A stretch of DNA of 45,908 nucleotides from Chroogloeocystis siderophila 5.2 s.c.1 (GCF_001904655.1 NZ_MRCC01000026.1:1-45908), one strand, 5' to 3'; counted from the first letter of the stretch, positions 18,523 through 27,229 are shown. Made by a program: numbers and translations. Notes: generated by a model not told the origin, from the sequence alone.

Positions 18523-19968
18523 ATGGTAAACAAGGCTTCGTTGAAGCAGATTTCTCCTAAAATTAATCTTCTAACAATGTTCCGACTGGGCTTATTTCAG
18601 ATGGGATTAGGCATTATGTCGATCCTGACGCTGGGAGTACTCAACCGGATCATGATCAAAGAATTAGCGATTCCCGCAACTTTGGTAGCAGGGACAATTG
18701 CCATGCATCAGTTTGTTGCACCTGCAAGATTATGGTTTGGTCAGTTGTCGGATGCAAAAACGATTGGTGGAACGCACCGTACTGGTTATGTGTGGATTGG
18801 CGCAGCGTTATTTGCGATCGCGTCTTTTTTAGCCGTACAAGTAACATGGCTGTTAGGAAACAGCGTTCACTCGCAAGGTTGGACATTGACAACTTACAGC
18901 TTGATTGCACTGCTAGGAGGCATTTTTGCGCTGTACGGGTTAGCACTGAGTTCGAGTTCGACTCCTTTCGCCGCATTGCTTGTAGACGTTTCGGATGAAG
19001 ACAATCGCTCTAAACTTGTTGGTATTGTATGGTCAATGTTGATGGTAGGGATCGTGATTGGCGCGATCGTCAGTGGAAGATTACTTCCTGCGCCTACAAC
19101 TTGCCAAGACGCAGTTGTGAACTCAATCTATAGCAATCCGCAAAGTCTAGCGTTGCTCCAAAATTCGATTAACCGCTTGTTTATTCTGCTACCTGCGGTT
19201 GTGTTTGGATTGGCAGTGTTCTCAACTTTTGGTGTAGAAAAGAAATATTCGCGTTACACATCGCGTTCGATGATCGCCAACCGCGAAGACAAAATTACGC
19301 TTTCTCAGGCATTAAAAGTATTAACCGCTAGCCGTCAAACAGGTTTGTTTTTCACGTTCTTGCTCGTCATGACGGTTAGCTTATTTATGCAAGAAGCGGT
19401 GATGGAACCTTATGGCGGTGAAGTCTTTGCGATGTGTGTTTCAGAAACGACGCGGTTAAACGCGTTTTGGGGAACGGGAACGCTTTTAGGCATTAGCAGT
19501 ACAGGGTTTTTGATTGTACCGCGTATTGGCAAGCAAAAAACTGCGCTCTTAGGCTGTTTGACAGTTGCGTTCTCGTTATCATTAGTTGTACTATCGGGTT
19601 TTAGTGCGAATCCACAGATGTTGCAAGGAGCTTTATTATTATTTGGTTTAGCTTCTGGCGTCACAACCACAGGCGCAATTAGTTTGATGCTCGACTTAAC
19701 CGCAGCAGAAACCGCAGGAACTTTTATCGGTGCGTGGGGATTAGCACAAGCGATCGCACGGGCGGTAGCAACTGTTACGGGTGGTGCAGTCCTCGATATT
19801 GGCAGACAAATATTTAGCGATCGCGTCCTGGCTTACGGCTTAGTATTTACAGTGCAAGCATTTGGAATGCTTTTGGCAATTTGGTTTCTCAACCGCGTTG
19901 ATGTGGCAGAATTTCGTTCAAACGCTAAAAACGCGATCGCTTCGATACTGGAGAATGAATTAGATTGA
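18523..19968 (+). CDS. PucC/BCH family MFS-type carrier
   Basis: The protein has 481 residues and about twelve hydrophobic segments. It starts with the family block INLLTMFRLGLFQMGLGIMS and continues with ALILSSS-type helices such as FALYGLALSSSSTPFAALLV and DVSDEDNRSKLVGIVWSMLM. The PucC/BCH family includes bacterial light-harvesting assembly proteins. In cyanobacteria members are proposed to handle chlorophyll or its delivery to pigment-proteins (for example LhcR/Slr-type homologues), though direct transport has not been shown. The start is ATG 18523. The stop TGA overlaps the TTG start of the following phosphatase-like gene by four bases (TTGA), so the two are probably translationally coupled. 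Confidence 0.86.
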   Translation: MVNKASLKQISPKINLLTMFRLGLFQMGLGIMSILTLGVLNRIMIKELAIPATLVAGTIAMHQFVAPARLWFGQLSDAKTIGGTHRTGYVWIGAALFAIASFLAVQVTWLLGNSVHSQGWTLTTYSLIALLGGIFALYGLALSSSSTPFAALLVDVSDEDNRSKLVGIVWSMLMVGIVIGAIVSGRLLPAPTTCQDAVVNSIYSNPQSLALLQNSINRLFILLPAVVFGLAVFSTFGVEKKYSRYTSRSMIANREDKITLSQALKVLTASRQTGLFFTFLLVMTVSLFMQEAVMEPYGGEVFAMCVSETTRLNAFWGTGTLLGISSTGFLIVPRIGKQKTALLGCLTVAFSLSLVVLSGFSANPQMLQGALLLFGLASGVTTTGAISLMLDLTAAETAGTFIGAWGLAQAIARAVATVTGGAVLDIGRQIFSDRVLAYGLVFTVQAFGMLLAIWFLNRVDVAEFRSNAKNAIASILENELD

Positions 19969-20777
19969 ATACAGATTTTTGGACATCAATTCTTGACTTT
20001 GCGCAAACGACAACCCAACAGGTTGGAACGCAACTTCTCAAAGATTTTGGACACGTACAAGCGTCACAAAAAGCCGATGGCAGTTTGGTGACACAATCAG
20101 ATAAATGGGCAGATCAAGCTTTACGCGAGGCGATCGCAACTCATTTCCCCGAACACGGGATTTTAAGTGAAGAGGGCGATCAAACTTTTCCTGGTAGCGA
20201 GTGGTGTTGGGTTATCGATCCTCTCGATGGTACGACGAATTTTACCAGAGGAATTCCACTATGGGCAATTTCGTTAGGTCTACTCTACCAAGGAACTCCT
20301 GTTTTTGGCTGCATTTATCTACCACCACTTAATCAAGTTTTTCATGGCTTTTTTCCAGGAGAATCTCAACTAAAAATGCCGTCTGGGGCTTTTTTAAATC
20401 ATAGTCCGATCCACAGCAGTAACGATGCTCCTGGTTCTAACCACTTTTTTAGCTTATGCGCGCGCAGTACTTCAGTAATTCAACCAGGTTTCCCTTGTAA
20501 AATTCGGATGCTCGGCGTGGCTAGCTATAATTTCCTTACCGTCGCCGCCGGAACGACGCTAGGTGCAGTTGAAGCAACGCCTAAAGTGTGGGATCTTGCT
20601 GGGGCTTGGGTTATCGTTAAAGCGGCTGGTGGCGCTTGGGTATCACTGCATTCGCAACCTTTGTTTCCGCTACTACCTGGTAAAGATTATGGCGATCGCT
20701 CTTTTCCCACTTTAGTTGTCAGCCATGCGGAATTAGTGCCAGTTTTTCGACCTTATATGCAGAAGATTGCACAATGA
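19965..20777 (+). CDS. Inositol monophosphatase family protein
   Basis: This is a Mg2+-dependent sugar/inositol phosphatase fold of 270 residues. The metal-binding motifs are complete: GILSEEGD (E69/E70), WVIDPLDGTTNFTRG (D85, D88) and the C-terminal WDLAGAWVIVKAAGG. Family members in cyanobacteria act on inositol-1-phosphate, fructose-1,6-bisphosphate or PAP, and sequence reading alone does not decide which. The TTG start at 19965 overlaps the upstream stop, indicating an operon with the PucC-like gene. Confidence 0.9.
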   Translation: MNTDFWTSILDFAQTTTQQVGTQLLKDFGHVQASQKADGSLVTQSDKWADQALREAIATHFPEHGILSEEGDQTFPGSEWCWVIDPLDGTTNFTRGIPLWAISLGLLYQGTPVFGCIYLPPLNQVFHGFFPGESQLKMPSGAFLNHSPIHSSNDAPGSNHFFSLCARSTSVIQPGFPCKIRMLGVASYNFLTVAAGTTLGAVEATPKVWDLAGAWVIVKAAGGAWVSLHSQPLFPLLPGKDYGDRSFPTLVVSHAELVPVFRPYMQKIAQ

Positions 20778-21215
20778 AGTTTTGAATGAATCGTATTGAT
20801 AATTTATATAGCTATAGTCAACAGAGTTACGCTATTATATAACGATCCTAAATCATTCGTGAGACTCTCTCTTTTCTCTGCGTTACGCCAGTTGCTATAA
20901 CGGGGAGTACCCCCGAGGGCGCATTGTCTCCTCTGTGTCTGGAATGGTAGCCTACGGCATGCCGCTCTGCGTCTACGTCCCCAAAAAAATCTGACAACTC
21001 AAATAGGATTGCTATAGAAGCTTGTATTGACTTCTCTAAGGAGAGGTTACACCTGACCCCTGCCATACACTCGGCGCAACAGTAAATATCTACTTTTGAG
21101 TTGAAAATTGTTGTTTTATCTGGTAGTGTTATTTTGTATTTATAATTACTATCTTTAGCAATCCAAAAAAATAGAAAAATTCCCATTATTAAGAATATAC
21201 TAATATAAAAATTCT
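20778..21215. repeat. Intergenic region made largely of dispersed repeat sequence
   Basis: From about 20,860 to 20,985 the bases (CTCTCTTTTCTCTGCGTTACG, CGGGGAGTACCCCCG, GTAGCCTACGGCATGCCG and neighbours, each in its own short block) look like several cyanobacterial intergenic repeats joined together, with small palindromes CGGGGAGTACCCCCG and CGGCATGCCG. A 112-codon minus-strand frame (20,848-21,186) crosses it. Its first 50 codons start with a hydrophobic stretch (MGIFLFFWIA) and include CCAEC, but the rest is repeat translation, so I do not call a gene. Confidence 0.5.
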
Positions 21216-22145
21216 CTATTTATCACGCTTAATCACAAAATCTGCGATGCGATGATTTGAATTTATCTGTTCTTCTGGGGGACTTAGCAGTACAGAATGT
21301 TGAGTAAGTTTGTGTACGCGACGCGCCACACGATTAGGAATACCATGACCGTAAATAATGTGTCCTTGTCCTGCTAAGACAACGATTTGATAATTGGGTT
21401 GAGATTGGTGAAACAGCGTAATTTTTTCTGCCATTGTTTCATCCCACAAAACTTGAGCAAGGAAGAAGTTTTCAAAATCCGAACTTGAACCGTGTCCAGC
21501 TTGTTGATGTTGCTCGAAGGCGTTAAGAATCATTTGACGATACTCAACGTTGTCTGTGCGAATCTCTGTAGCGGGCGGAATGAATTGTTTTTGTTGGGGT
21601 GTCAGGCTAGCTAATCCTTCACGGGCGACTTGGCGCGTAACTTCCGAGGGAGTATTTAAGGCTAAGACTGGTAGTTTATTCGCTTTAGCATAGCGGAGAA
21701 TCGGGGCATAATTTTCCCAAGGAAAGCCCCAACGTTGATTATATTCGGTTTTTTCTAAAAGTTCTTGTTCTGTTAGTTTTCCGGCAATGTATTGATCGAG
21801 AAATCGTTGATAAGGGCGTTGGAACATTTCGAGGGCAATCGCAATTTTGGGTTGCTGCTTGTGTAGAGATTGAATAATTTCCAACTGCATTTGATGGTGC
21901 TGTAGATTATTGTGCGTTTCTCCTAAATAAACTACATTTGCTTTAGCTAGGTGCGGTAGAAGATCTTGCAGGTTAGAAATAATTTGAGGCGAGGAAGCAA
22001 GATTTTCTCTCGATAGAGTTAACGAAGAAGATTTGACTGGATAAAATGTGTTTGCTGCATAAGTCGGAATGCTATACAGCCAACAAAGTCCGAGTGATAA
22101 AATTAATAGATTGTGTAGCAGGCGCTTTTTAATAAACAGTTTCAT
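21216..22145 (-). CDS. ChaN family (DUF399) lipoprotein-like haem/iron protein
   Basis: The predicted 309-residue exported protein has a signal peptide (LLHNLLILSLGLCWLYSIPTYAA) and the ChaN/TraB-like motif NVVYLGETHNNLQHHQMQ, followed by IAIALEMFQRPYQRFLDQYI, NQRWGFPWENYAPILRYAK, LPVLALNTP, and IVVLAGQGHIIYGHGIPNR. ChaN of Campylobacter binds haem and is linked to iron uptake; cyanobacterial homologues are uncharacterised. I use ATG 22145, which lies inside the last codons of the cupin gene (17-base overlap). A TTG at 22172 is the alternative. The overlap argues for co-translation with the cupin. Confidence 0.85.
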   Translation of the reverse strand: MKLFIKKRLLHNLLILSLGLCWLYSIPTYAANTFYPVKSSSLTLSRENLASSPQIISNLQDLLPHLAKANVVYLGETHNNLQHHQMQLEIIQSLHKQQPKIAIALEMFQRPYQRFLDQYIAGKLTEQELLEKTEYNQRWGFPWENYAPILRYAKANKLPVLALNTPSEVTRQVAREGLASLTPQQKQFIPPATEIRTDNVEYRQMILNAFEQHQQAGHGSSSDFENFFLAQVLWDETMAEKITLFHQSQPNYQIVVLAGQGHIIYGHGIPNRVARRVHKLTQHSVLLSPPEEQINSNHRIADFVIKRDK

Positions 22146-22488
22146 CTTCTTTGCGCCATGCTGGATCGACAATACAAATGAAAACTAACGGTTGGTCACC
22201 ACAACTGTAAATAAACTGCTTGGCATTCGGTGGAATGTAAACTGCGTCCCCTGGTTCGACGATCTGCGTTTCATCGTCGATGTGCATTTCCCCCTTACCA
22301 CTGAGAATGTAGTAAACTTCAGATGTTTTTAAAGAATGCGGTTGTGAAGTTTCTCCTACAGGTAAAGTAGCATGAGCTAGACTGTAGCGTAAGGTGATCG
22401 CTTGTTTATCTGGATGCAATAATTCGCGTAAATGCGTGCTATCTCCAGCTAGAAATTCAGGACAGTTGTTGAGTTTTTGTACGAGCAT
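22129..22488 (-). CDS. Single-domain cupin protein
   Basis: The 119-residue small beta-barrel protein has the two cupin motifs: HSLKTSEVYYILSGKGEMHI and PGDAVYIPPNAKQFIYSCG. The first motif departs from the consensus: SEVYY keeps a glutamate, while the usual second histidine position is unclear, so metal binding may differ. The substrate is unknown. It starts at ATG 22488 and overlaps the downstream ChaN-like gene. Confidence 0.87.
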   Translation of the reverse strand: MLVQKLNNCPEFLAGDSTHLRELLHPDKQAITLRYSLAHATLPVGETSQPHSLKTSEVYYILSGKGEMHIDDETQIVEPGDAVYIPPNAKQFIYSCGDQPLVFICIVDPAWRKEDETVY

Positions 22489-22527
22489 TGTGGAAACTTT
22501 AACAAGGTTGATGCAGTCAGATGTTGC

Positions 22528-22818
22528 TTAGTATAGTAGAGGATTAGTTTTTGGTTGATAGTCGAGACAATCAATTGCGGCTTCTGTATTCGCAATACTA
22601 GGTCGAACGGTGCATTTTAAGCGATAATCACCTGTAAAGTATTGACAGTGAGTACACGGTATTTGATGAAGACGCTTACCCGTATTAACACCGTCACGGA
22701 CAGCTGTCCACAAACTCAAAGCGATCGCACTTATAAATGCCCAAGCACAAACAAAGCAAATAGGAACTAAAAACGGTTGACTTGTATGAGTGAGAAAACG
22801 CAGTAGTTGTAGTATCAT
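22528..22818 (-). CDS. Conserved small membrane protein with Cys motif
   Basis: The 96-residue protein has one strong membrane segment near residues 15-38 (FLVPICFVCAWAFISAIAL). A cytoplasmic tail follows with CTHCQYF, GDYRLKCTVRP, then IANTEAAIDCLDY. The four cysteines (CxxC, C, C) suggest a metal site. I recall closely similar small proteins in many cyanobacteria, all of unknown function. The start is ATG 22818. It may be co-transcribed with the cupin and ChaN-like genes, 39 bases downstream. Confidence 0.7.
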   Translation of the reverse strand: MILQLLRFLTHTSQPFLVPICFVCAWAFISAIALSLWTAVRDGVNTGKRLHQIPCTHCQYFTGDYRLKCTVRPSIANTEAAIDCLDYQPKTNPLLY

Positions 22819-22993
22819 AAGCTTACAGAAAAAAGAAAATAAGTAGTAATACGAGTTTTTTAGTATAATTAGTAACTAATAGCTAAATCTGAAGAAGTTA
22901 AATCAATTCAGCCTTACTTTAGATATAGCAAAATTGTGCAGCGTCTTCGCTAAATCAGTTAAACATCATTAGGTAGTGCACCATCAATTGCCG

Positions 22994-24514
22994 ATGGATA
23001 CAACGCAGCAAAGAGTAAAACGTCCAACATTAGCTTCCTCACCTGCACAATTACGGCAGGTGAAACAGCAGTTTGCGAATCCCGACGAGTTTCTCTCGTA
23101 CGAGTTGGGTAAAGCGGTTCAAGAATTACCACCTTTATATACAAGGCTTTTGGCAGGAAGCATTAGTTTAGTAGTGTTTGGTGCAATTGGTTGGGCGCAT
23201 TTTAGTAAGATTGACGAAGTTGCGATCGCGCCTGGAGAATTAATTGCTTCTGCGCAGGTGCGACCTGTGCGCGCACTCGGCGAAGGATCGATATTAGCAG
23301 TGCGAGTAAAAGAGGGCGATCGCGTTAATCAAGGCGATGTGCTTGTTGAGCGTAACTCTGACTTACCGCAAGCTGAAGTTGATCGCTTAACGCGATCAGC
23401 GCAATTAATCAATGAAGATCTCAAACGCTTGGAAGCAGAACGTACAGGCGCAGCAGCATCAGGAACCGATCTGCAAGATCAGTTACTAAGTTCTCGAATG
23501 CAAAACTTTGAAGCACGTCAAGCCGCAGCAATAGCCGAAGCAAATCGTCAAGCAGCGGTGATTAACGAAGCGCGAGTACGCTTAAGTCGCCTACAAGATA
23601 ACCTTGTCAACGCGAGATCAACTTTAGCTAACGCTCAGCAAAACCAGGTTAACGCCCAAAGTATTGCCGAAAAAGCTAGAAGTCTCCTAGCAAATGCTGA
23701 AAAACGCGAAGCTAGTCTACGGACACTTCTAGAAGATGGTGCAGCACCCCGACTCGACTATATTGAAGCGCAAAATGCTGTTTTGCAAGCGCAAGCGGGT
23801 GTGACTAACGCTGAAGACGGAATTACCAACGCGCGATCGCGCATTACCGAAGCACAAGATCGCGTTGTATCAATAGAAAAAGAAATCACAGCGCAAGTAC
23901 AACAAGTCCGCCAAGCTGAACAAGCGTATCAAGCTGCACGCGATCAAGCGGCGAGTTTGGCATCAGAACGCCAAAGCGAAATTTTAACGCAACTGAATAG
24001 ACGGCGCGAAGAACAAGCAACCGTTCAAGGTCAATTAGTCCAAGCCAGGAAACAGCGCGAGCAAGAAGTCATTACGGCTCCAGTTTCTGGCACCATTTAC
24101 AGCGTCAAAGCAACGAGTGGACCGGTACAACCTGGAGAAGAGTTGCTGTCAATTCTACCAGATGGTGAAGAATTATTACTAGAAGTTCGCGTTCTCAACC
24201 GCGATATTGGCTTTATCCGTGAAGGAATGCGGGCAAAAGTCAAATTAGCAACTTTTCCTTTCCAAGAATTCGGTACAATTAACGCGGAAGTCATTAGCGT
24301 TAGTCCGAATGCAGTGAATGACGAGAAGCTCGGCTTGGTATTTCCTACGCGACTCAAGTTAGAGAAAAATTCATTGCAAGTTCGCGGTCAAGAAGTGCAG
24401 TTAACGCCTGGTATGGCTGCAACGGGTGAAATCGTTACGCGTCGTAAATCGGTATTAACGTTCTTACTTGAACCAGTCACGCGGCGCTTCAGCGAGGCAT
24501 TTTCTGTTAGGTAA
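22994..24514 (+). CDS. HlyD-family periplasmic adaptor (membrane fusion protein)
   Basis: This is a membrane-anchored adaptor of the type that links an inner-membrane exporter to an outer-membrane channel. One membrane segment lies near residues 50-72 (LLAGSISLVVFGAIGWAHF). Next come the first half of a lipoyl/barrel-sandwich domain (RALGEGSILAVRVKEGDRV) and a long Ala/Gln/Arg-rich coiled coil (about 125-345). The second lipoyl half is VITAPVSGTIYSVKATSGPV, then a beta-barrel domain with TPGMAATGEIVTRRKSVLTF near the end. No ABC transporter or TolC-type gene lies beside it, so its partner must be encoded elsewhere. I prefer ATG 22994; GTG 22976 is possible. A hairpin terminator follows. Confidence 0.88.
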   Translation: MDTTQQRVKRPTLASSPAQLRQVKQQFANPDEFLSYELGKAVQELPPLYTRLLAGSISLVVFGAIGWAHFSKIDEVAIAPGELIASAQVRPVRALGEGSILAVRVKEGDRVNQGDVLVERNSDLPQAEVDRLTRSAQLINEDLKRLEAERTGAAASGTDLQDQLLSSRMQNFEARQAAAIAEANRQAAVINEARVRLSRLQDNLVNARSTLANAQQNQVNAQSIAEKARSLLANAEKREASLRTLLEDGAAPRLDYIEAQNAVLQAQAGVTNAEDGITNARSRITEAQDRVVSIEKEITAQVQQVRQAEQAYQAARDQAASLASERQSEILTQLNRRREEQATVQGQLVQARKQREQEVITAPVSGTIYSVKATSGPVQPGEELLSILPDGEELLLEVRVLNRDIGFIREGMRAKVKLATFPFQEFGTINAEVISVSPNAVNDEKLGLVFPTRLKLEKNSLQVRGQEVQLTPGMAATGEIVTRRKSVLTFLLEPVTRRFSEAFSVR

Positions 24515-24536
24515 ATGTATTTATCATACATATGTC

Positions 24537-24557
24537 AAGTAACAGCAGTTACTTTTT
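24537..24557 (+). terminator. Rho-independent terminator after the HlyD-type gene
   Basis: A perfect 7-bp stem AAGTAAC / GTTACTT with an AGCA loop runs directly into TTT (five T in a row across the arm), 22 bases after the stop codon. Confidence 0.7.
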
Positions 24558-24712
24558 GACACTCAAACAATTTAAGTAAGTTCATCTGATCAAATGCTAA
24601 ATGTAGAGTAGGCAAAATACCTACCAGACTTACGAACATTTAATGAAGCACATTCTGACAACAGATTCACACTCCAACTTACTTCTTAGTTCAAAAAGAG
24701 GTGGCAGATGAT

Positions 24713-24865
24713 ATGTGGTTAGGCTTTCTCGAAGAATATCCTAACTATTGGACTCAAGGTGAGACAGAAGAGGAATTAAGAGACAATCTGCTTGATATTT
24801 ATAATGAGTTAACAAGTGGAACTATTCCAAATGTTCGTAAGGTTGCAAAACTTGAGGTGCTGTGA
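24713..24865 (+). CDS. HicB-type antitoxin, short or 5'-truncated
   Basis: The 50-residue frame reads WLGFLEEYPNYWTQGETEEE, then LRDNLLDIYNELTSGTIP and NVRKVAKLEVL. This is the conserved body of the small cyanobacterial HicB antitoxins. Relatives usually have about 12 more N-terminal residues. Here the frame stays open back to a TGA at 24656 but has no ATG in the expected place (ATT at 24665). A GAGGTGG stretch about ten bases before ATG 24713 could support a shortened product. The next gene start (GTG 24862) overlaps its TGA, the usual hicB-hicA coupling. Only a remnant of hicA follows. Confidence 0.55.
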   Translation: MWLGFLEEYPNYWTQGETEEELRDNLLDIYNELTSGTIPNVRKVAKLEVL

Positions 24866-24966
24866 AGCGCAGAGACTTAATTTAGAAGCTTGAGGAAATG
24901 GATTGTGTTTTCTACACCGGAGCAAAAAACGCAGCAGTGCTATATATTATGCTGCTGGCTCGTTAA
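24862..24966 (+). pseudogene. Decayed hicA toxin gene
   Basis: From GTG 24862 the frame reads MKRRDLI, then a TAG stop at 24883-24885, then KLEEMDCVF. HicA toxins of this subfamily begin MKRRDLIxxLExxGC(V/I), so the stop replaces an expected lysine codon (AAG to TAG). After CVF the sequence (YTGAKNAAVLYIMLLAR, stop at 24964) no longer matches the HicA HGGKHDWY-type region carrying the catalytic histidine. The toxin is therefore inactivated by a nonsense codon and loss of its 3' half. Confidence 0.65.
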
Positions 24967-25060
24967 GCTTTACTTACCTATCAACATTGTTTGCATGGAT
25001 GAACGTACAAGAAATATATTTCTCTTAGCAGGAGAAGAAGATATCATAGAAATATAGCAG

Positions 25061-25120
25061 AGGTCAGAGATCAGTGGACAGTGAAGAGAGTGTGGAAAGA
25101 CTTTGTCAACTGTCAACTGT
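25061..25120. repeat. 60-bp dispersed repeat (GGTCAGAGGTCAGT family), copy 2
   Basis: Same orientation and nearly the same sequence as 11631-11690, with about six differences. Both copies lie shortly after the 3' end of a minus-strand gene; here that gene is the kinase/WD40 gene ending at 25164. Confidence 0.75.
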
Positions 25121-25163
25121 CAACGACTCAATAACTCAAAGCCGTAAGATAAAAAATCTATTA

Positions 25164-27110
25164 CTACAGCCGCAAAATCTTGATCGAATTATCTCTGCTA
25201 CTACTAATAAGCTGCTTGCTATCCGCGCTGAAATAAACAGCAGTAATATCACTTGCTTCTTGAAACGGTGTGCGGATCCTTTCGGCGGTACTTATCTCCC
25301 AAACTTCTAAATTTTTCCCAATACCACTTGCAAGTAAAGTTCCATCAGGACTAAAAGCGACAGTATTGACCCAGTGAGAATTCCCAGACAAAGTATGCAG
25401 TAATTTCCCAGTACTGATTTGCCAAATTTTGATTGTTTTGTCTACACTGCCACTTGCAAGTAATCGACCATCTGGACTAATTGCTAATGTGAGAATGCGA
25501 TCGCTATGTCCTTGCAATGTTCTTAAAACTTTACCAGCACGGAAGTCCCAAATTTTAATTGTCTTGTCGCTACTGCCACTGATTAAGTATTGTGCATCAG
25601 GGCTAAATGCGATCGCTCTAACTGCACCCGAATGCCCTAACAACTGACGAAACTCTTTTCCTGTACTCATACTCCATAGACGAATTGTTTGATCGTCGCT
25701 TCCAGTAGCAAGAGTTGCACTATCTGGACTAAAAGCTGTAGACCAGACTGTACCCGAATGTCCAGCAAGCGTAAACAAAATTTTTCCTGTCGTTAAATCC
25801 CAAACATCTGCGGTGTTGTCGCTACTTCCGCTTGCGAATCTTTGTCCATCAGGACTCACCGCAACTGACCAAACTGTACCTGAATGCCGAGAAAACGTTT
25901 GCAGGACTTGACCAGTTGAGACATTCCACAGTTTAATTGTGCGATCGCTGCTACCACTAAGAATATTTTGACTATTAGGTTTTACCGCCACTGACCAAAC
26001 GGTATCAGAATGTCCTGAAAGTGTTTTGTCTAAGACAATATTGTTAAGCGTGGAACGTGGGGAAAGCGAAACAGACGGTTTTTGTTGTGGAGTACGTTGT
26101 GGCGATCGCGTGAAATAGTAATTGCCACCAATAATCAAAATAGCAGCAACACTGCCAATCAAACTTCCAACGAGTAGCGCTGGTTTGCTAAGAAAAGTTT
26201 GCTGTTTTAATTCTTTAGTATAATCTGTCTTTTTCTTGATAACGACTTGTGGATATAGATGCTTTTTAACTAAAGGTTGTAATGCTTGCAGCGTTTCTGT
26301 TGCACTTTGATAGCGATCTCTGTAGTGATAGCAGATCATTTTATCGAGTACCTGCGCCAGCTTAGGGCTAACTTGACATTTGTCTTGCCAGCTGATTTCC
26401 CCTGTTTCGGAATTTTGTATAAATTGTGTGGGATTTAAACCTGTTAAAGCTTGAATTCCAATGATTCCCAGGGCGTAGATATCACTGTTAGGGCGTGGTC
26501 TTCCTTGGGCTTGTTCGGTTGGCGTATAGCCTGCTGTACCAATTGCAATAGTTGCAGGTCCACTGAGAAAATAGTTAGAATTCGTCTTTCCTTGATTCGT
26601 AACCACTTGCGTCCAAGCTTGTTTTACCGAACCAAAATCAACTAGCACTAAGCGATCGTCTTGTCGTCTTCTGATAATGTGACTTGGCTGGATATCGCGA
26701 TGAATTAGCCCGTGACTGTGAACAAACTCTAGGATGAGTAAGACTTCTTGCAGTAGCTCAACGACTTGGCTTTCACTCCATGTGTGGCCTGGTTCAAATT
26801 CTGTATTTAGTGGATTTCCCGCGACGAATTCTTGCACTAAGTAAAATGCTTGATTCGCTTCGAAGTAATCGAGAAGTTGAGGGACTCGGTCGTAGTCACC
26901 TAACCTTTTTAAGGCTTCTACTTCTCTCAAAAATAGTCCTCTTAGAGTTACTAGAGACTCAGGATGGTCACTGACCGACTGAAAATTTTTAACAATACAA
27001 GTTGTTGGGTGCTGCTGATGCGTATCTTTGGCAAGGTACGTATGACATAATTCTGTTGTGCTGAGGATTTGAACAATCTGATAGCGATCGCGTACTAGCT
27101 TGCCTAACAT
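25164..27110 (-). CDS. Ser/Thr protein kinase-like domain fused to WD40 propeller; catalytic residues altered
   Basis: The 648-residue protein has a kinase-like domain (about 1-290), one membrane segment (about 308-332, LLVGSLIGSVAAILIIGG) and seven WD40 repeats (about 362-648, each ending in KLW/VWD/RLW-type motifs), consistent with one seven-bladed propeller outside the membrane. In the kinase part K41 (CIVKNF) and the DFG at 158-160 are kept, but the glycine-rich loop is ILSTTELCHTYLA with no glycines. The catalytic loop reads HRDIQPSHI, so the usual K and N after HRD are Q141 and H144. It may be weakly active or a pseudokinase. ATG 27110 is preceded by GAGGAG. Confidence 0.9.
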   Translation of the reverse strand: MLGKLVRDRYQIVQILSTTELCHTYLAKDTHQQHPTTCIVKNFQSVSDHPESLVTLRGLFLREVEALKRLGDYDRVPQLLDYFEANQAFYLVQEFVAGNPLNTEFEPGHTWSESQVVELLQEVLLILEFVHSHGLIHRDIQPSHIIRRRQDDRLVLVDFGSVKQAWTQVVTNQGKTNSNYFLSGPATIAIGTAGYTPTEQAQGRPRPNSDIYALGIIGIQALTGLNPTQFIQNSETGEISWQDKCQVSPKLAQVLDKMICYHYRDRYQSATETLQALQPLVKKHLYPQVVIKKKTDYTKELKQQTFLSKPALLVGSLIGSVAAILIIGGNYYFTRSPQRTPQQKPSVSLSPRSTLNNIVLDKTLSGHSDTVWSVAVKPNSQNILSGSSDRTIKLWNVSTGQVLQTFSRHSGTVWSVAVSPDGQRFASGSSDNTADVWDLTTGKILFTLAGHSGTVWSTAFSPDSATLATGSDDQTIRLWSMSTGKEFRQLLGHSGAVRAIAFSPDAQYLISGSSDKTIKIWDFRAGKVLRTLQGHSDRILTLAISPDGRLLASGSVDKTIKIWQISTGKLLHTLSGNSHWVNTVAFSPDGTLLASGIGKNLEVWEISTAERIRTPFQEASDITAVYFSADSKQLISSSRDNSIKILRL

Positions 27111-27147
27111 CTGCTCCTCAACAGCGGTATAAGCTTGAGAATAAAAA

Positions 27148-27229
27148 TGCGGATGAGAGGACTTGAACCTCCACTCCTCTCGGAACTAGAACCTAAATCT
27201 AGCGCGTCTGCCAATTCCGCCACATCCGC
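27148..27229 (-). tRNA. trnL-UAG: tRNA-Leu (anticodon UAG)
   Basis: The reverse strand folds as a class II tRNA of 82 bases. The acceptor stem GCGGATG pairs with CATCCGC followed by discriminator A. The D-arm region has TGGCGGAATTGG. The anticodon stem is CTAGA/TCTAG around TTTAGGT, giving anticodon UAG, which reads CUA. A variable arm and the T-arm GGTTCAAGTCC follow. No CCA is encoded; the 3' end runs into TTTTTAT. Confidence 0.96.

Noticed and set aside
20848-21186. 112-codon minus-strand frame
   Set aside because: More than half is translated dispersed repeat; only the first 50 codons look at all protein-like.
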